A DNA stretch of 64,000 nt from Candidatus Manganitrophus noduliformans (lineage in GTDB: Bacteria; Nitrospirota; Nitrospiria; SBBL01; Manganitrophaceae), in NCBI RefSeq assembly GCF_012184425.1, contig NZ_VTOW01000002.1:496001-560000 (forward strand). Direction: 5' to 3'. Positions 17,026 to 25,400 of this stretch are shown here, piece after piece. Below the pieces are notes generated by a model, which saw only the letters and a list, made by a program, of their open reading frames with translations, did no database searches and was not told the DNA's origin. A program made the position numbers and the translations under genes. Within the stretch, counting starts at the first letter, position 1; the number at the start of each line of letters is the position of its first letter.

Positions 17026-17745
17026 ATGGCTTCGACGGCGACAGGTTCCGATAAAGAGAAGACGGTCCAGAAGATGTTTTCCTCGATCGCCCGCTTTTAC
17101 GATCTGAACAATACCCTTCTCTCCTTCGGCCTTCACCACCGGTGGAAGGTCCGAACCATCCAGATCGCCTCTCTGCAGACCGGAGAGCGGGTCGCCGATG
17201 TCGGCGCCGGCACCGCCGACCTTTCGATCCTCGCCGCTCACGCGGTCGGCGAAAAGGGATCGGTCATCGCGATCGACCTGAACGAGCCGATGCTCCAAAT
17301 CGGCCGGCGGAAACTTTCCGCCCGGCGGCTCCGCCAAACCGCCTGCAGCCTCGGCAACGCCGAGCGGCTCCCCCTCCCCGATCGATCGGTCGATGCGGTC
17401 CTCACCGGCTTCTGCATGCGAAACGTCTCGGACCTCGACCAGGCCTTACGCGAGATCCACCGGGTCCTGAAACCGGGCGGCCGGATGGTCTGCCTGGAAT
17501 TCTCGACGCCGCCGGGCCCGGCCCTTCGCAAACTGTACGACTTCTACTCCTTCACCCTCCTCCCCAAAATCGGCACCTGGGTCGCCAAAGACCACACCGG
17601 CGTCTACACCTATCTTCCGGACTCAATTCGAAAATTCCCGGACCAGGAAGGATTGAAGAAGCGGATGGAGAGTGCCGGGTTTCAACAGGTCGCCTATGAA
17701 AATCTCACCGGCGGCATTGTGGCGATTCACACCGGACGGAAGTAG
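17026..17745 (+). CDS. ubiE: UbiE/MenG-type quinone C-methyltransferase
   Basis: 239 residues from the ATG at 17026, close behind AGAGGGCG; an upstream in-frame start at 16993 has no ribosome site. UbiE-family landmarks are present: FSSIARFYDLNN near the N-terminus, SAM motif I VADVGAGTADLS (about 58), NAERLPLPDRSVDAV, and RVLKPGGRMVCLEFS (about 150). The enzyme methylates the ring of demethylmenaquinone or a ubiquinone precursor at the membrane. Quinone type is unknown; menaquinone is the likelier choice for this kind of organism. No other quinone gene is adjacent. Confidence 0.9.
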   Translation: MASTATGSDKEKTVQKMFSSIARFYDLNNTLLSFGLHHRWKVRTIQIASLQTGERVADVGAGTADLSILAAHAVGEKGSVIAIDLNEPMLQIGRRKLSARRLRQTACSLGNAERLPLPDRSVDAVLTGFCMRNVSDLDQALREIHRVLKPGGRMVCLEFSTPPGPALRKLYDFYSFTLLPKIGTWVAKDHTGVYTYLPDSIRKFPDQEGLKKRMESAGFQQVAYENLTGGIVAIHTGRK

Positions 17746-18174
17746 CCTCGCTCCGGGCGAACGACGGCCGCATTGCATGCCGACGAAGGAGGACTGCCGG
17801 AAAACTTTACACTTTACACCGGCGGACCATCAGACTCAAATCGGAATCAACCCCGTATCGGCCTTGCCCCCATTGAAATAACCCTTTTAGTTCAACCTCT
17901 TAATTAAGGCACGGCACCGCGTTCCTCGGCGCGTCGCATCATTGAACACGATCACCGGCGGATAGGGCGCCGGATTTCTTGACAACCGCTTTCCGATACG
18001 GAGCGCCACCCCTTGCGGCCCCCGTGGAAGCGCACAAAAAATAATAATTAATTCAATAAGATATAACTCAATATCGAGATTACAAACACCCTCTCTTTAC
18101 CGGCCTGGATTTTGTATGATCTATGCGAATTGCTTTCGGTAAGATGACCTGCCGAATTAAACTCAGGAGGGGCC
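17746..18174. other. AT-rich intergenic region upstream of PEP-CTERM gene
   Basis: About 430 bases without a convincing gene. A TTGACA at about 17981 has no matching -10. The second half (18030-18120) is strikingly AT-rich compared with the rest of the window. I could not identify a sigma-54 type promoter of the kind that drives some PEP-CTERM genes. Confidence 0.5.
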
Positions 18175-18783
18175 TTGCACAGATCAATCTTCAGGAAAAT
18201 TTCTACCCACTCCGCGATGGCGATCATTCTTTTGCTCGTTCTGCGAGGGAATGCCGATGCGTTTCCATGCAGCATCGGATATGTCGACGGCAGTCTGAAC
18301 GGGGTGAACGACGGGAGCTATCCCTGCATCGACGGACCGTCCCAGGATAAAAACGATCAGGTGACCGATCTCAACGGAGGAAACTATTTCGGCATCAACA
18401 CATGGGAATTTCTTCAGAAACAGGATACACCTGGAGATCTGTCCACCGGCGCGTTCGACCTCGGGTTGATCGTCAATCCCGACACCGGAACGACCGAAGG
18501 AACCTGGACCTTCACCAACGATCCCTGGGGAACGTACGGTCAAATCGTTATCGTCGTGAAGGATGGGAAGGCCGGGGCCCCCGCCGACGGAATTTACTGG
18601 ACCGTCTATCTGGTTGACGAGGGCGATCTCAGCGGCGATTGGAACATGCCGACCCGGGACCTTTCCCACCTTTCGGTATATGGAAACAGGGGCACCGCCC
18701 AGGTCCCCGAGCCGGCGACCCTGGGCCTGCTCGGCATGGGCCTCGTCGGTCTCGGCTTGATGCGCCGCCGTCTGCTCCGCTAA
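18175..18783 (+). CDS. PEP-CTERM sorted exoprotein
   Basis: 202 residues starting at TTG, directly behind AGGAGG; the next possible start is the ATG at 18217, inside the signal peptide. A signal peptide covers about residues 1-28. The mature part is rich in Gly, Asp and Asn (CSIGYVDGSLNG, TGTTEGTWTF), like other small PEP-CTERM proteins of unknown role. The C-terminus is a textbook sorting signal: VPEPATLGLLGMGLVGLGL followed by basic MRRRLLR. Exosortase (EpsH/XrtA) cleaves at PEP and delivers such proteins to the exopolysaccharide matrix. No exosortase gene is in the window. A strong terminator follows. Confidence 0.85.
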   Translation: MHRSIFRKISTHSAMAIILLLVLRGNADAFPCSIGYVDGSLNGVNDGSYPCIDGPSQDKNDQVTDLNGGNYFGINTWEFLQKQDTPGDLSTGAFDLGLIVNPDTGTTEGTWTFTNDPWGTYGQIVIVVKDGKAGAPADGIYWTVYLVDEGDLSGDWNMPTRDLSHLSVYGNRGTAQVPEPATLGLLGMGLVGLGLMRRRLLR

Positions 18784-18812
18784 CAAGCCTCAAATATTTC
18801 ATTGTTTGATCG

Positions 18813-18844
18813 GAAACCCCGCCGCTGCGCGGGGTTTCTTTTTT
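18813..18844 (+). terminator. Terminator after PEP-CTERM gene
   Basis: The stem GAAACCCCGC/GCGGGGTTTC with a 6-base loop is followed by six T. Confidence 0.9.
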
Positions 18845-18947
18845 GCCGCACGCCCGACTCTATTCATTAGATCGTTCATATCGGCCCTGAACAAAACCTT
18901 GCCGTTCCGTTTTCGACTATGTTATCTTTGCTCCAACACGGAGCCCA

Positions 18948-20534
18948 ATGATGCCTCGCCCCAAATCGGTTCTCTACGTTTTTCTTCCCTGTAAAAAAGT
19001 CTATCCCCTCGGCGTCACCTACCTGGCCCACTTTCTTCATCAGCACCATCCGGAAGCGCCGCAGCGGATTCTCGATCTCTCCCAAATCACCCGCCCGCAG
19101 CGGCATGCCGCCCTCCGGGAAACAATTTCCGACTTTAAACCGGACCTGATCGCTTTTTCATGGAGAGACATCCAGCTCTTCGCCCCGCATGAGGGGGACG
19201 GCTCGCTCAAATATGCCTTCGACTTCTACTATTCGATGAACCCGATCAAAAAGCTCGTCGCCTCGGTTCAGGGACTGAGGCACCTCTGGATCTACTACAG
19301 CAACCTGCGGGAGCACTTCACCTATTTGGAGCAGGTCCGCCGCGAGTTCCCGCAGGTGCAGATGACCGTCGGCGGGGGCGCTTTCTCCGTCTTCTCCGAG
19401 CCGATCATCCGGCGGCTGCCGGAGGGGATTGTCGGGATCATCGGCGAGGGGGAAGATGCCCTGCTCAACCTCTATGAAGAGAAGACGATCATGAACGACC
19501 GCTGCATCTTCCGGAAGGGAGACCAGATCATCACCGGAACGCAGAAAGAGGTCGTGAAGCTCGACAGCTCCGTTCAAGATCCCGCCTATATCGAATCGAT
19601 CTTCCCGCAGTACAAGGCCTACATCGACGAGCCGATCGGCATCCAAACCAAACGCGGCTGCCCCTACGACTGCCAGTTCTGCCTCTATACCTACATCGAG
19701 GGGAAGCGGGTTTACACGCGTCCTGCGGAGAACGTCGTCGCCGAGATGAAGGCCTTCTACGACCGCTGGGGAACGCGCCGCTTCTGGTTCGCCGACGCGC
19801 AGTGGATCCCCGGATCGAAATATTATTCCCACTGCACCGAGACCCTGGAGCGGATCATCTCAAGCGGAATGAAGATCGAGTGGGGAGCCTATATTCGAAC
19901 CAGCCTGATCACGAAGGAGCTGGCGGAGTTGATGGTGCGATCGGGCCTCGGCGATACCGAGGTGGCGATCACCTCCGGCTCGCAGAAGGTGCTCGATGAG
20001 TTAAAGATGGGATTCCGGCTCGACAAGCTCTATGAGGGATGCCGCCATTTGAAGGAGGCCGGCTTTACCGGAAAGATCATCTTGAACTACTCGTTGAACT
20101 CCCCCGGCGACACCGAGGAGACGCTGATGGAAAGCGTCGCTTCTTACAAAAAGATCGTCGAGATCATGGGGGAGTCCCAGGTTTATCCGGCGCTTTTCTT
20201 CCTCGGCATCCAGCCGCACACCGGCCTCGCCGACCGTCTGGTGGAAGAAGGGTATCTGCCGCGCAACTACAACCCCTTTTCGATGAACCCGCTGATGATC
20301 AAAAAGCTCCTCTACAACCCGCCGCCGCTCGGAAAGATCATCACCCGCGCCTGTCTCAAGGCGTGGGAGAATCAAAAACGAACCCCGACCGACCCCTTCG
20401 CCAAGCGGAACATCGCCTACGCCGACGACTCCCTCGCCAACATCTTCGAAGGAAACACCGGCCGCGCCGCGCTGCTGAATTTGGAGGCGGAGTTGAAGGC
20501 CCGAGGCATTCAGCCGGTCACCTCTAGAGAGTAA
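18948..20534 (+). CDS. B12-binding radical SAM protein
   Basis: 528 residues; two ATGs (18948, 18951) with only a weak ribosome site. Residues 1-170 look like a B12-binding Rossmann domain (YPLGVTYLAHFL, DLIAFSWRD, VGGGAFSVF, IVGIIGEGED). The radical SAM barrel follows with the cluster motif CPYDCQFC (C238, C242, C245). A C-terminal part of about 150 residues carries NYNPFSMNP and a helical tail. Such enzymes use a 5'-deoxyadenosyl radical, often with methylcobalamin, for methylations or ring formation on lipids, tetrapyrroles or natural products. The substrate is unknown. A HEAT-repeat gene follows only 4 bases later. Confidence 0.85.
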   Translation: MMPRPKSVLYVFLPCKKVYPLGVTYLAHFLHQHHPEAPQRILDLSQITRPQRHAALRETISDFKPDLIAFSWRDIQLFAPHEGDGSLKYAFDFYYSMNPIKKLVASVQGLRHLWIYYSNLREHFTYLEQVRREFPQVQMTVGGGAFSVFSEPIIRRLPEGIVGIIGEGEDALLNLYEEKTIMNDRCIFRKGDQIITGTQKEVVKLDSSVQDPAYIESIFPQYKAYIDEPIGIQTKRGCPYDCQFCLYTYIEGKRVYTRPAENVVAEMKAFYDRWGTRRFWFADAQWIPGSKYYSHCTETLERIISSGMKIEWGAYIRTSLITKELAELMVRSGLGDTEVAITSGSQKVLDELKMGFRLDKLYEGCRHLKEAGFTGKIILNYSLNSPGDTEETLMESVASYKKIVEIMGESQVYPALFFLGIQPHTGLADRLVEEGYLPRNYNPFSMNPLMIKKLLYNPPPLGKIITRACLKAWENQKRTPTDPFAKRNIAYADDSLANIFEGNTGRAALLNLEAELKARGIQPVTSRE

Positions 20535-20538
20535 AGCG

Positions 20539-22068
20539 ATGCGCTCTTCCAGAGTGATCTCTTTGTCGATCGGACTGGCTTTGCTGCTGACGCAAGGCGG
20601 ATTCGCTTTCGATGAGGGTCCCTCGAAGACCGAAACCGTATCCTCCCTCTTTAAACCAGAAAACAAAAATATTGATCCAATCATTTTTGAGGAGTTATCC
20701 CGGCTCGCCAAAGATCCCGATCCTTACGTTCGTCTTGAAGCAGTCAATCAACTCAACACCTGGTATGAAGATCCGAAGGTGGCAGAAGTTCTGAGAGCGG
20801 CGGCCCACGATGATATCTGGATCGTGCGGCGTGCTCCCTTCCCCTACGGAACACCGAGAGACCTACTACTTGATGATATGGTAGATGAAGACGTGGGAAT
20901 ACGAGACTCTGCCGTTTTTCAGGCAGCTCGGCCTAACGACTCGCGTTTTGTTGATGCTTTCCTCGATCGGCTCTATGACCCTTATAGCAAGATCGTTTAT
21001 GATTCGTTAATCGCTCTGGGGGAGTCGAACGACAAAAGAGCAATTAAACCGATCTTAGAATTCCTGCTGTCCCATCCAGAGTGGGAGTCTTCTGTCAAAA
21101 TTTCCATCAAGCTTCTAACCGGCGAGCCTTTAGAAAAGGTAATGGAAGCGTATCGGTCCGAATTGAAACCGGCACCCAAGAACAAAGTAACCTTCAAGCA
21201 AAGAGAAGCCGCACCTCAGATAAAACTCCTCCAAGAGGGCAACCGGATCGAACGTGTCTCCGCGGCATTGCGTTTGGCCTGGGCCGATAAACCGGAAGCT
21301 TTAAACGCCTTGATCTGGGCACTTAAAGACAACGATTCCACCGTTCGTGCCGCAGCCGCTCAATCGCTAGGAGCGTGGCCCCTAATGGGGCGGTGGACGG
21401 AGAAAGTTCTACATGCCTTAATGGAATCAGCAATAGATTCCGATTCGATGGTACGGGAAATAAGCATGGTTGGTGTGGGACAGTTTACATACGGAGAGTA
21501 TAGCGCTCCAGCGATCGAATTTCTAGAAAAGGCTGTACAGAATGAAAAAGATCCCTCTGTCAGGGCTGCGGCCGTTTACTCGTTAGGCGGGGTCAATACA
21601 ACACGTTCCAGCAAAATCTTGCTTGGTTTCCTAAATGACCCATCTGCTGAAGTACGAGAACATGCGGTTCGAGGTGTCAACCTCGAATGTCTTCCGAGCG
21701 GATTGGAGCACGTAATCAAAGCACTGTATGACCCCAATCCATCGGTTCGCAGATTTGCTGCCTTTTCGGTTGGACGACCCAAAGACCGAGTGGCGGTACA
21801 ACCCTTGATTGACGTCTTAATGGACTCAGATGAGATGGTCCGATTCGGTGCTGTGTCATCGTTGGGTTTCATTGGAGCCCCGGAAGCGATTCAGAAAATG
21901 AAAGAAGTCGCGGAGGCTGATCCTTCTGAAGAGGTTCGAGAAAGGGCAAGAGAAGCAATTCAAAACATTGAAAACCAACCTGCCGAAGAAAGCAAATATC
22001 CAATTGTAAACTGGCTTTTCAAACTCATCTCAAAATTGAAGCCTCTTCCGGAGCACTGTAAAGGTTAG
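20539..22068 (+). CDS. Exported HEAT-repeat protein
   Basis: 509 residues. A signal peptide (about 1-24, ending GGFAF) is followed by many HEAT repeats of about 31 residues through the whole chain. Typical units are DPDPYVRLEAVNQLN, DNDSTVRAAAAQSLG, DPSVRAAAVYSLG, DPSAEVREHAVRG and DPNPSVRRFAAFSVG. Such solenoids bind proteins or tetrapyrrole enzymes; this one would act in the periplasm or outside. It starts 4 bases after the radical SAM gene, so probably in one operon with it. Its bases are visibly richer in A/T, especially at third positions, than the neighbours, which may reflect recent transfer or weak expression. Confidence 0.8.
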   Translation: MRSSRVISLSIGLALLLTQGGFAFDEGPSKTETVSSLFKPENKNIDPIIFEELSRLAKDPDPYVRLEAVNQLNTWYEDPKVAEVLRAAAHDDIWIVRRAPFPYGTPRDLLLDDMVDEDVGIRDSAVFQAARPNDSRFVDAFLDRLYDPYSKIVYDSLIALGESNDKRAIKPILEFLLSHPEWESSVKISIKLLTGEPLEKVMEAYRSELKPAPKNKVTFKQREAAPQIKLLQEGNRIERVSAALRLAWADKPEALNALIWALKDNDSTVRAAAAQSLGAWPLMGRWTEKVLHALMESAIDSDSMVREISMVGVGQFTYGEYSAPAIEFLEKAVQNEKDPSVRAAAVYSLGGVNTTRSSKILLGFLNDPSAEVREHAVRGVNLECLPSGLEHVIKALYDPNPSVRRFAAFSVGRPKDRVAVQPLIDVLMDSDEMVRFGAVSSLGFIGAPEAIQKMKEVAEADPSEEVRERAREAIQNIENQPAEESKYPIVNWLFKLISKLKPLPEHCKG

Positions 22069-22097
22069 CCGCAGTTAAAGATCACTTCCTAAACAAA

Positions 22098-22127
22098 GAA
22101 GGCCGAACCCAAACCGGCTCGGCCTTC
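22098..22127 (+). terminator. Hairpin after HEAT-repeat gene
   Basis: The stem GAAGGCCGA/TCGGCCTTC has a 12-base loop. There is no T-tract, so it may be a weak or factor-dependent terminator. Confidence 0.4.
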
Positions 22128-22146
22128 ATCGCTGCTGCATCCCTAC

Positions 22147-22419
22147 TTATTTCTTCTGCTCTTTCCCTTCGTCTCGCTTCGCCAAACTTGTCCAGGTGAA
22201 GAGGACCGCTCTTCCCATGCAGGTGATGTCGAGGACAAACGGCTCCACCCGATGATGCCGAAGAAAGCGGAACTTCCGCAATGTTATCGGCGAACGAAGC
22301 TGCTTTTCAGGAAAATGGATCTCGATCGGCGAGGGGGGCTCCCATTCCCACCGCTCCGGACTTCTCCGTCTGATTTTAGACAACGCGTCGTTTGCCCTTC
22401 TCTTTTCAGAGGGGATCAT
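22147..22419 (-). CDS. Small hypothetical protein, 90 residues
   Basis: An open frame of 90 codons that is not the shadow of another gene. It is very basic, with many Arg and Pro (RRRSPERWEWEPPSP, RKFRFLRHHRVEPF). No family is recognised. The ATG has GGGGA upstream, which is poor. It is placed 32 bases downstream of another small gene on the same strand. It may be real or a remnant. Confidence 0.4.
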   Translation of the reverse strand: MIPSEKRRANDALSKIRRRSPERWEWEPPSPIEIHFPEKQLRSPITLRKFRFLRHHRVEPFVLDITCMGRAVLFTWTSLAKRDEGKEQKK

Positions 22420-22451
22420 TCCCCAACTGTTCTTCTCCTGGAAAGCGCTGC

Positions 22452-22625
22452 TTAGTCTTTCCCGCCGATTTTTTTCTTCTTCACGTAGGCCCAGAGGACC
22501 TTCGTCATCTCCGCCGGGCTGATCGGCTTTTTCCCGAAAACCGTTTCCAACGATTCGGTCGCGCCGTTGAAGTTAACCGAATACCCGCCGAACGCTTTCT
22601 TCTTTCCTGCCGTCTTTGTCGCCAT
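22452..22625 (-). CDS. Small basic protein with SWIB-like helix segment
   Basis: 57 residues from the ATG at 22625, which follows AAGGAGG. The lysine-rich N-terminus (MATKTAGKKKAFGG) is followed by SPAEMTKVLWAYVKKKKIGGK. That segment resembles the helical core of bacterial SWIB/MDM2-like domains (pattern ..kklWeyIkknnl). Too short for a full SWIB fold. It may bind DNA or RNA, but this is only a guess from its charge. It is followed on the same strand by another small frame. Confidence 0.6.
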   Translation of the reverse strand: MATKTAGKKKAFGGYSVNFNGATESLETVFGKKPISPAEMTKVLWAYVKKKKIGGKD

Positions 22626-22775
22626 TCGATGGCCTCCTTGGGTTATTAAGCTACGGGTCAAAAGCGATTGTTCACTTGTATATTACACTTCACGAACCTT
22701 CGTGCCAAGAGGGTGACTTGAATGGACCGCCTCAAGCAGACACGTAGACCTGGACTGAACACCAACTCTGAGTTC

Positions 22776-25148
22776 TTAATAACATCGCGAATAGCCGCAA
22801 AAATGGCACTTCTCGCACCCTTCCGCGAATTCCAGCTCGCAGCCGCAATCGGGGCAGGGGAAGGCGATCTTCTTCTCCTGAACGATCTCCTCCTCGATGA
22901 CCGCCGCTTGCGCGACCTGGGCGATCGGGTCGGGATAACGCTTCTCGGGAACTTTGTTCTCGAACGCCTGGTTGAAGATCTTGGCGACCGCGTCGGAGCA
23001 GGAGAGGACCTTCTCCTTGCCGAGACCGAACGGCTTGTCGCAGCGAATCCCGATCAACTGCTTGACGATATCCCGCGGCGTCACGCCGGCCCGAAGACAG
23101 AGCGAGATCAGACGGCCGATCGCCTCGTTGAACGACCCTTCGCAGCCTCCCGCTTTACCCATCGTCGCGAACGCCTCGAACGGCAGCCCCTTCTCGTCTT
23201 GATTGACCGTCAGGTAGAGATCGCCGCAGGAAGTTCGCTTCCGCGTCGTCGTTCCGATCATCATCTCCGGCCGGGGACGAGGCGCAATCACCTTCAACGG
23301 CTGATCGGGCTGAAGGAGAGGCGCATCGGTGGCGATCGCCGCTTCCGCCTTTTTGGTCTCCCCCTTTTTCGACTCCCCGACGTTCATCACCTGATCGGGA
23401 CGGGCGCCGTCGCGGTAGACCGTGATCCCCTTGCAGCCGAGTTTAAAAGCCAACAGATACGCCTCCTTCACCTCTTTGGAGGTGGCGTGCGACGGGAGGT
23501 TGATCGTCTTGCTGACGGCGGAGTCGGACGACTCCTGGAACGCCGCCTGCATCCGGACATGCCACTCGGGCGAGATGCCGTGCGAGGTGACGAAGACCCG
23601 CTGCCAATAACCGGGAACTTGATCGATCCCGTGAACCGAGCCGTGGTTCTTGATGATTTTTTCGAGCAGATCTTCGCTCCAGAAGCCCTCGCGCTTGGCG
23701 ACCTCGATGAAGTAGTCGAGGACATACGGAAGATGATCCCCCCCCATGACGTTCTTATACCAGATCAACGAGAATTCCGGCTCGCAGCCGCCGGAGGTGT
23801 CGGCGATCATCGAGATCGTCCCGGTCGGCGCCACCGTCGTCACGTAAGAGTTGCGAATCCGTTCTCCCCGTTTTTGGTGCAGCGATCCCTGCCAGAATTT
23901 ATAGGTCCCCCGCTTCTCGGCAAGGCGGCCCGACTCATCGTAGCCGATCTTGCGGATAAAGCCCATGACCTTCCGGGCGGTCTCGATCCCTTCATCGGAG
24001 TTGTAGGGAATCTCGAGCTTGAAGAGCATCCGGGCGAAGCCCATCACCCCGAGACCGATCTTCCGGTTCGACTTGGTGATCTCTTCGATCTGCTGGATCG
24101 GGTAGCGGTTCATGTCGATGACGTTGTCGAGGAAATGGATCGAGGTCCGGATGCTTTTCTCCAGCTTCTTCCAATCGATCTGATACCGGCCGTCAATCTC
24201 GACAAGATGCTGCTCCAGATTGATGCTCCCGAGGTTGCAGCTCTCGTACGGCAAGAGCGGCTGCTCGCCGCAAGGATTGGTCGCTTCCATGTCGGAGATA
24301 TGCGGGGTCGGGTTGGTCCGGTTGGTCACGTCGATGAAGAAAAGCCCCGGCTCGCCGGTGGCGCAGGCCTGCTCGGCGATTTTGTCCATGACCATCCGCG
24401 CGGAAATTTTCCGGACCACCTGCTTGCTGCGGGGCGAGATCAGCTCGTACTCCTCGTCCTTCTCGAAGGCTTCCATAAACCGATCGGTGATCGCGACCGA
24501 GATGTTGAAGTTGATGATCTGGCTGGTGTCGGCCTTGCACCCGATGAACTCGAGAATGTCGGGATGGTCGACCCGCAAGATCCCCATGTTCGCGCCCCGA
24601 CGGGTCCCCCCCTGCTTGACGGCCTCTGTGGCATGGTTGAAGACCTTCATGAAGGAGACCGGTCCGGACGCGACACCGCCGGTGGAGCGGACGACGTCGT
24701 CTTTGGGACGAAGACGGGAAAACGAAAAGCCGGTCCCGCCGCCGGTCTTGTGAATGATCGCCGCCTGTTTGACCGTCTCGAAGATCGACTCCATCGAGTC
24801 TTCGACCGGCAACACGAAGCAGGCGGAGAGCTGCTGCAGGTCGCGGCCGGCATTCATGAGGGTGGGGGAGTTCGGCAAGAACCGAAGCGACGCCATCAGG
24901 TCATAGAAATCTTCTTCCACGGCGCCGAGATTCGCGCTCGGATCGTACTGCCGGTCCGCCTCGGCGATATTTCGCGCAACCCGCCGAAAGAGCGCATCGG
25001 GGGCCTCGATGACTTTTCCTTCCTGATCCTTGGCCAGGTACCGCTTCTCTAAAACGCGCAACGCATTCGGGGAGAGATTCAGCGTTGAACTGGAATCCGC
25101 TCCGCTCTGCTTCTCACCTGCCTTTCCGATTTGCTCAGTCATCTCCAT
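22776..25148 (-). CDS. nrdJ: B12-dependent (class II) ribonucleotide reductase
   Basis: 790 residues, a normal single-chain length, with no intein. N-terminal ALRVLEKRYL is followed by the catalytic core: LPNSPTLMNAG, then SACFVLPVEDS with a redox cysteine, GGGTGFSFSRLR, the active-site loop NPCGEQPLLPYESCNLGSINL, and PTGTISMIADTSGG. The C-terminal part has the TSCGD region and a zinc-ribbon-like end (CPDCGCELEFAEGCEKC..CGYSRCY). It makes deoxynucleotides from ribonucleoside diphosphates using adenosylcobalamin, with or without oxygen. It stands alone. Regulation is visible: a strong promoter, two NrdR-like boxes spaced by three helical turns, and a perfect DnaA box. Confidence 0.97.
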   Translation of the reverse strand: MEMTEQIGKAGEKQSGADSSSTLNLSPNALRVLEKRYLAKDQEGKVIEAPDALFRRVARNIAEADRQYDPSANLGAVEEDFYDLMASLRFLPNSPTLMNAGRDLQQLSACFVLPVEDSMESIFETVKQAAIIHKTGGGTGFSFSRLRPKDDVVRSTGGVASGPVSFMKVFNHATEAVKQGGTRRGANMGILRVDHPDILEFIGCKADTSQIINFNISVAITDRFMEAFEKDEEYELISPRSKQVVRKISARMVMDKIAEQACATGEPGLFFIDVTNRTNPTPHISDMEATNPCGEQPLLPYESCNLGSINLEQHLVEIDGRYQIDWKKLEKSIRTSIHFLDNVIDMNRYPIQQIEEITKSNRKIGLGVMGFARMLFKLEIPYNSDEGIETARKVMGFIRKIGYDESGRLAEKRGTYKFWQGSLHQKRGERIRNSYVTTVAPTGTISMIADTSGGCEPEFSLIWYKNVMGGDHLPYVLDYFIEVAKREGFWSEDLLEKIIKNHGSVHGIDQVPGYWQRVFVTSHGISPEWHVRMQAAFQESSDSAVSKTINLPSHATSKEVKEAYLLAFKLGCKGITVYRDGARPDQVMNVGESKKGETKKAEAAIATDAPLLQPDQPLKVIAPRPRPEMMIGTTTRKRTSCGDLYLTVNQDEKGLPFEAFATMGKAGGCEGSFNEAIGRLISLCLRAGVTPRDIVKQLIGIRCDKPFGLGKEKVLSCSDAVAKIFNQAFENKVPEKRYPDPIAQVAQAAVIEEEIVQEKKIAFPCPDCGCELEFAEGCEKCHFCGYSRCY

Positions 25149-25274
25149 AGATCGATCTCCTCACAGCTTTAAGGTCAACAATAAATTCAGATTGAATAGT
25201 GCCTGGGGATTTTGCGGAAAAGAGGGTTTCTCACAACCAAAAACCGAAAGATCAACATTGTTGTGACATGATCA

Positions 25275-25303
25275 ATCGTAGGAGAAAGCCAATTTTTTGT
25301 CAA
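25275..25303 (-). promoter_or_regulatory. Sigma-70 promoter of nrdJ
   Basis: On the minus strand TTGACA (25303-25298), 17 bases, TACGAT (25280-25275). Transcription would begin near 25268, about 120 bases before the start codon. Confidence 0.8.
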
Positions 25304-25311
25304 GGGGAAAA

Positions 25312-25327
25312 ATACAAGATATAGCGG
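25312..25327. promoter_or_regulatory. NrdR box 1 (promoter-proximal)
   Basis: The 16-mer matches the NrdR consensus ACACWATATATWGTGT at 11 of 16 places, with core ACAAGATATAG. Its centre is 31 bp from box 2, matching the three-turn spacing typical of paired NrdR sites. Confidence 0.55.
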
Positions 25328-25342
25328 GATGGGAATCCGCAG

Positions 25343-25358
25343 CAACAACATATTGTGG
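25343..25358. promoter_or_regulatory. NrdR box 2 (distal)
   Basis: 12 of 16 matches to the NrdR consensus, with core ACATATTGTG. Both boxes lie just upstream of the -35 of nrdJ rather than over it. NrdR is the ATP/dATP-sensing repressor of ribonucleotide reductase genes. Confidence 0.6.
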
Positions 25359-25375
25359 AATTGCTGGAGATAACC

Positions 25376-25384
25376 TGTGGATAA
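25376..25384 (-). promoter_or_regulatory. DnaA box upstream of nrdJ
   Basis: TTATCCACA on the minus strand is a perfect DnaA box, 73 bases upstream of the nrdJ -35. A single 9-mer can occur by chance, but DnaA control of RNR genes is known in E. coli. Confidence 0.45.
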
Positions 25385-25400
25385 GGTGTGGAGAGAGCGG

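Noticed and set aside
22722-25052. 776-codon open frame on the plus strand
   Set aside because: It is antisense to nrdJ, whose protein has all catalytic motifs. In GC-rich genes the opposite strand often stays open; the translated product is Asp/Arg/Leu-rich and matches no family.
22776-25148. Intein in nrdJ
   Set aside because: The protein has the normal length for a single-chain class II RNR, and the catalytic loops are uninterrupted.
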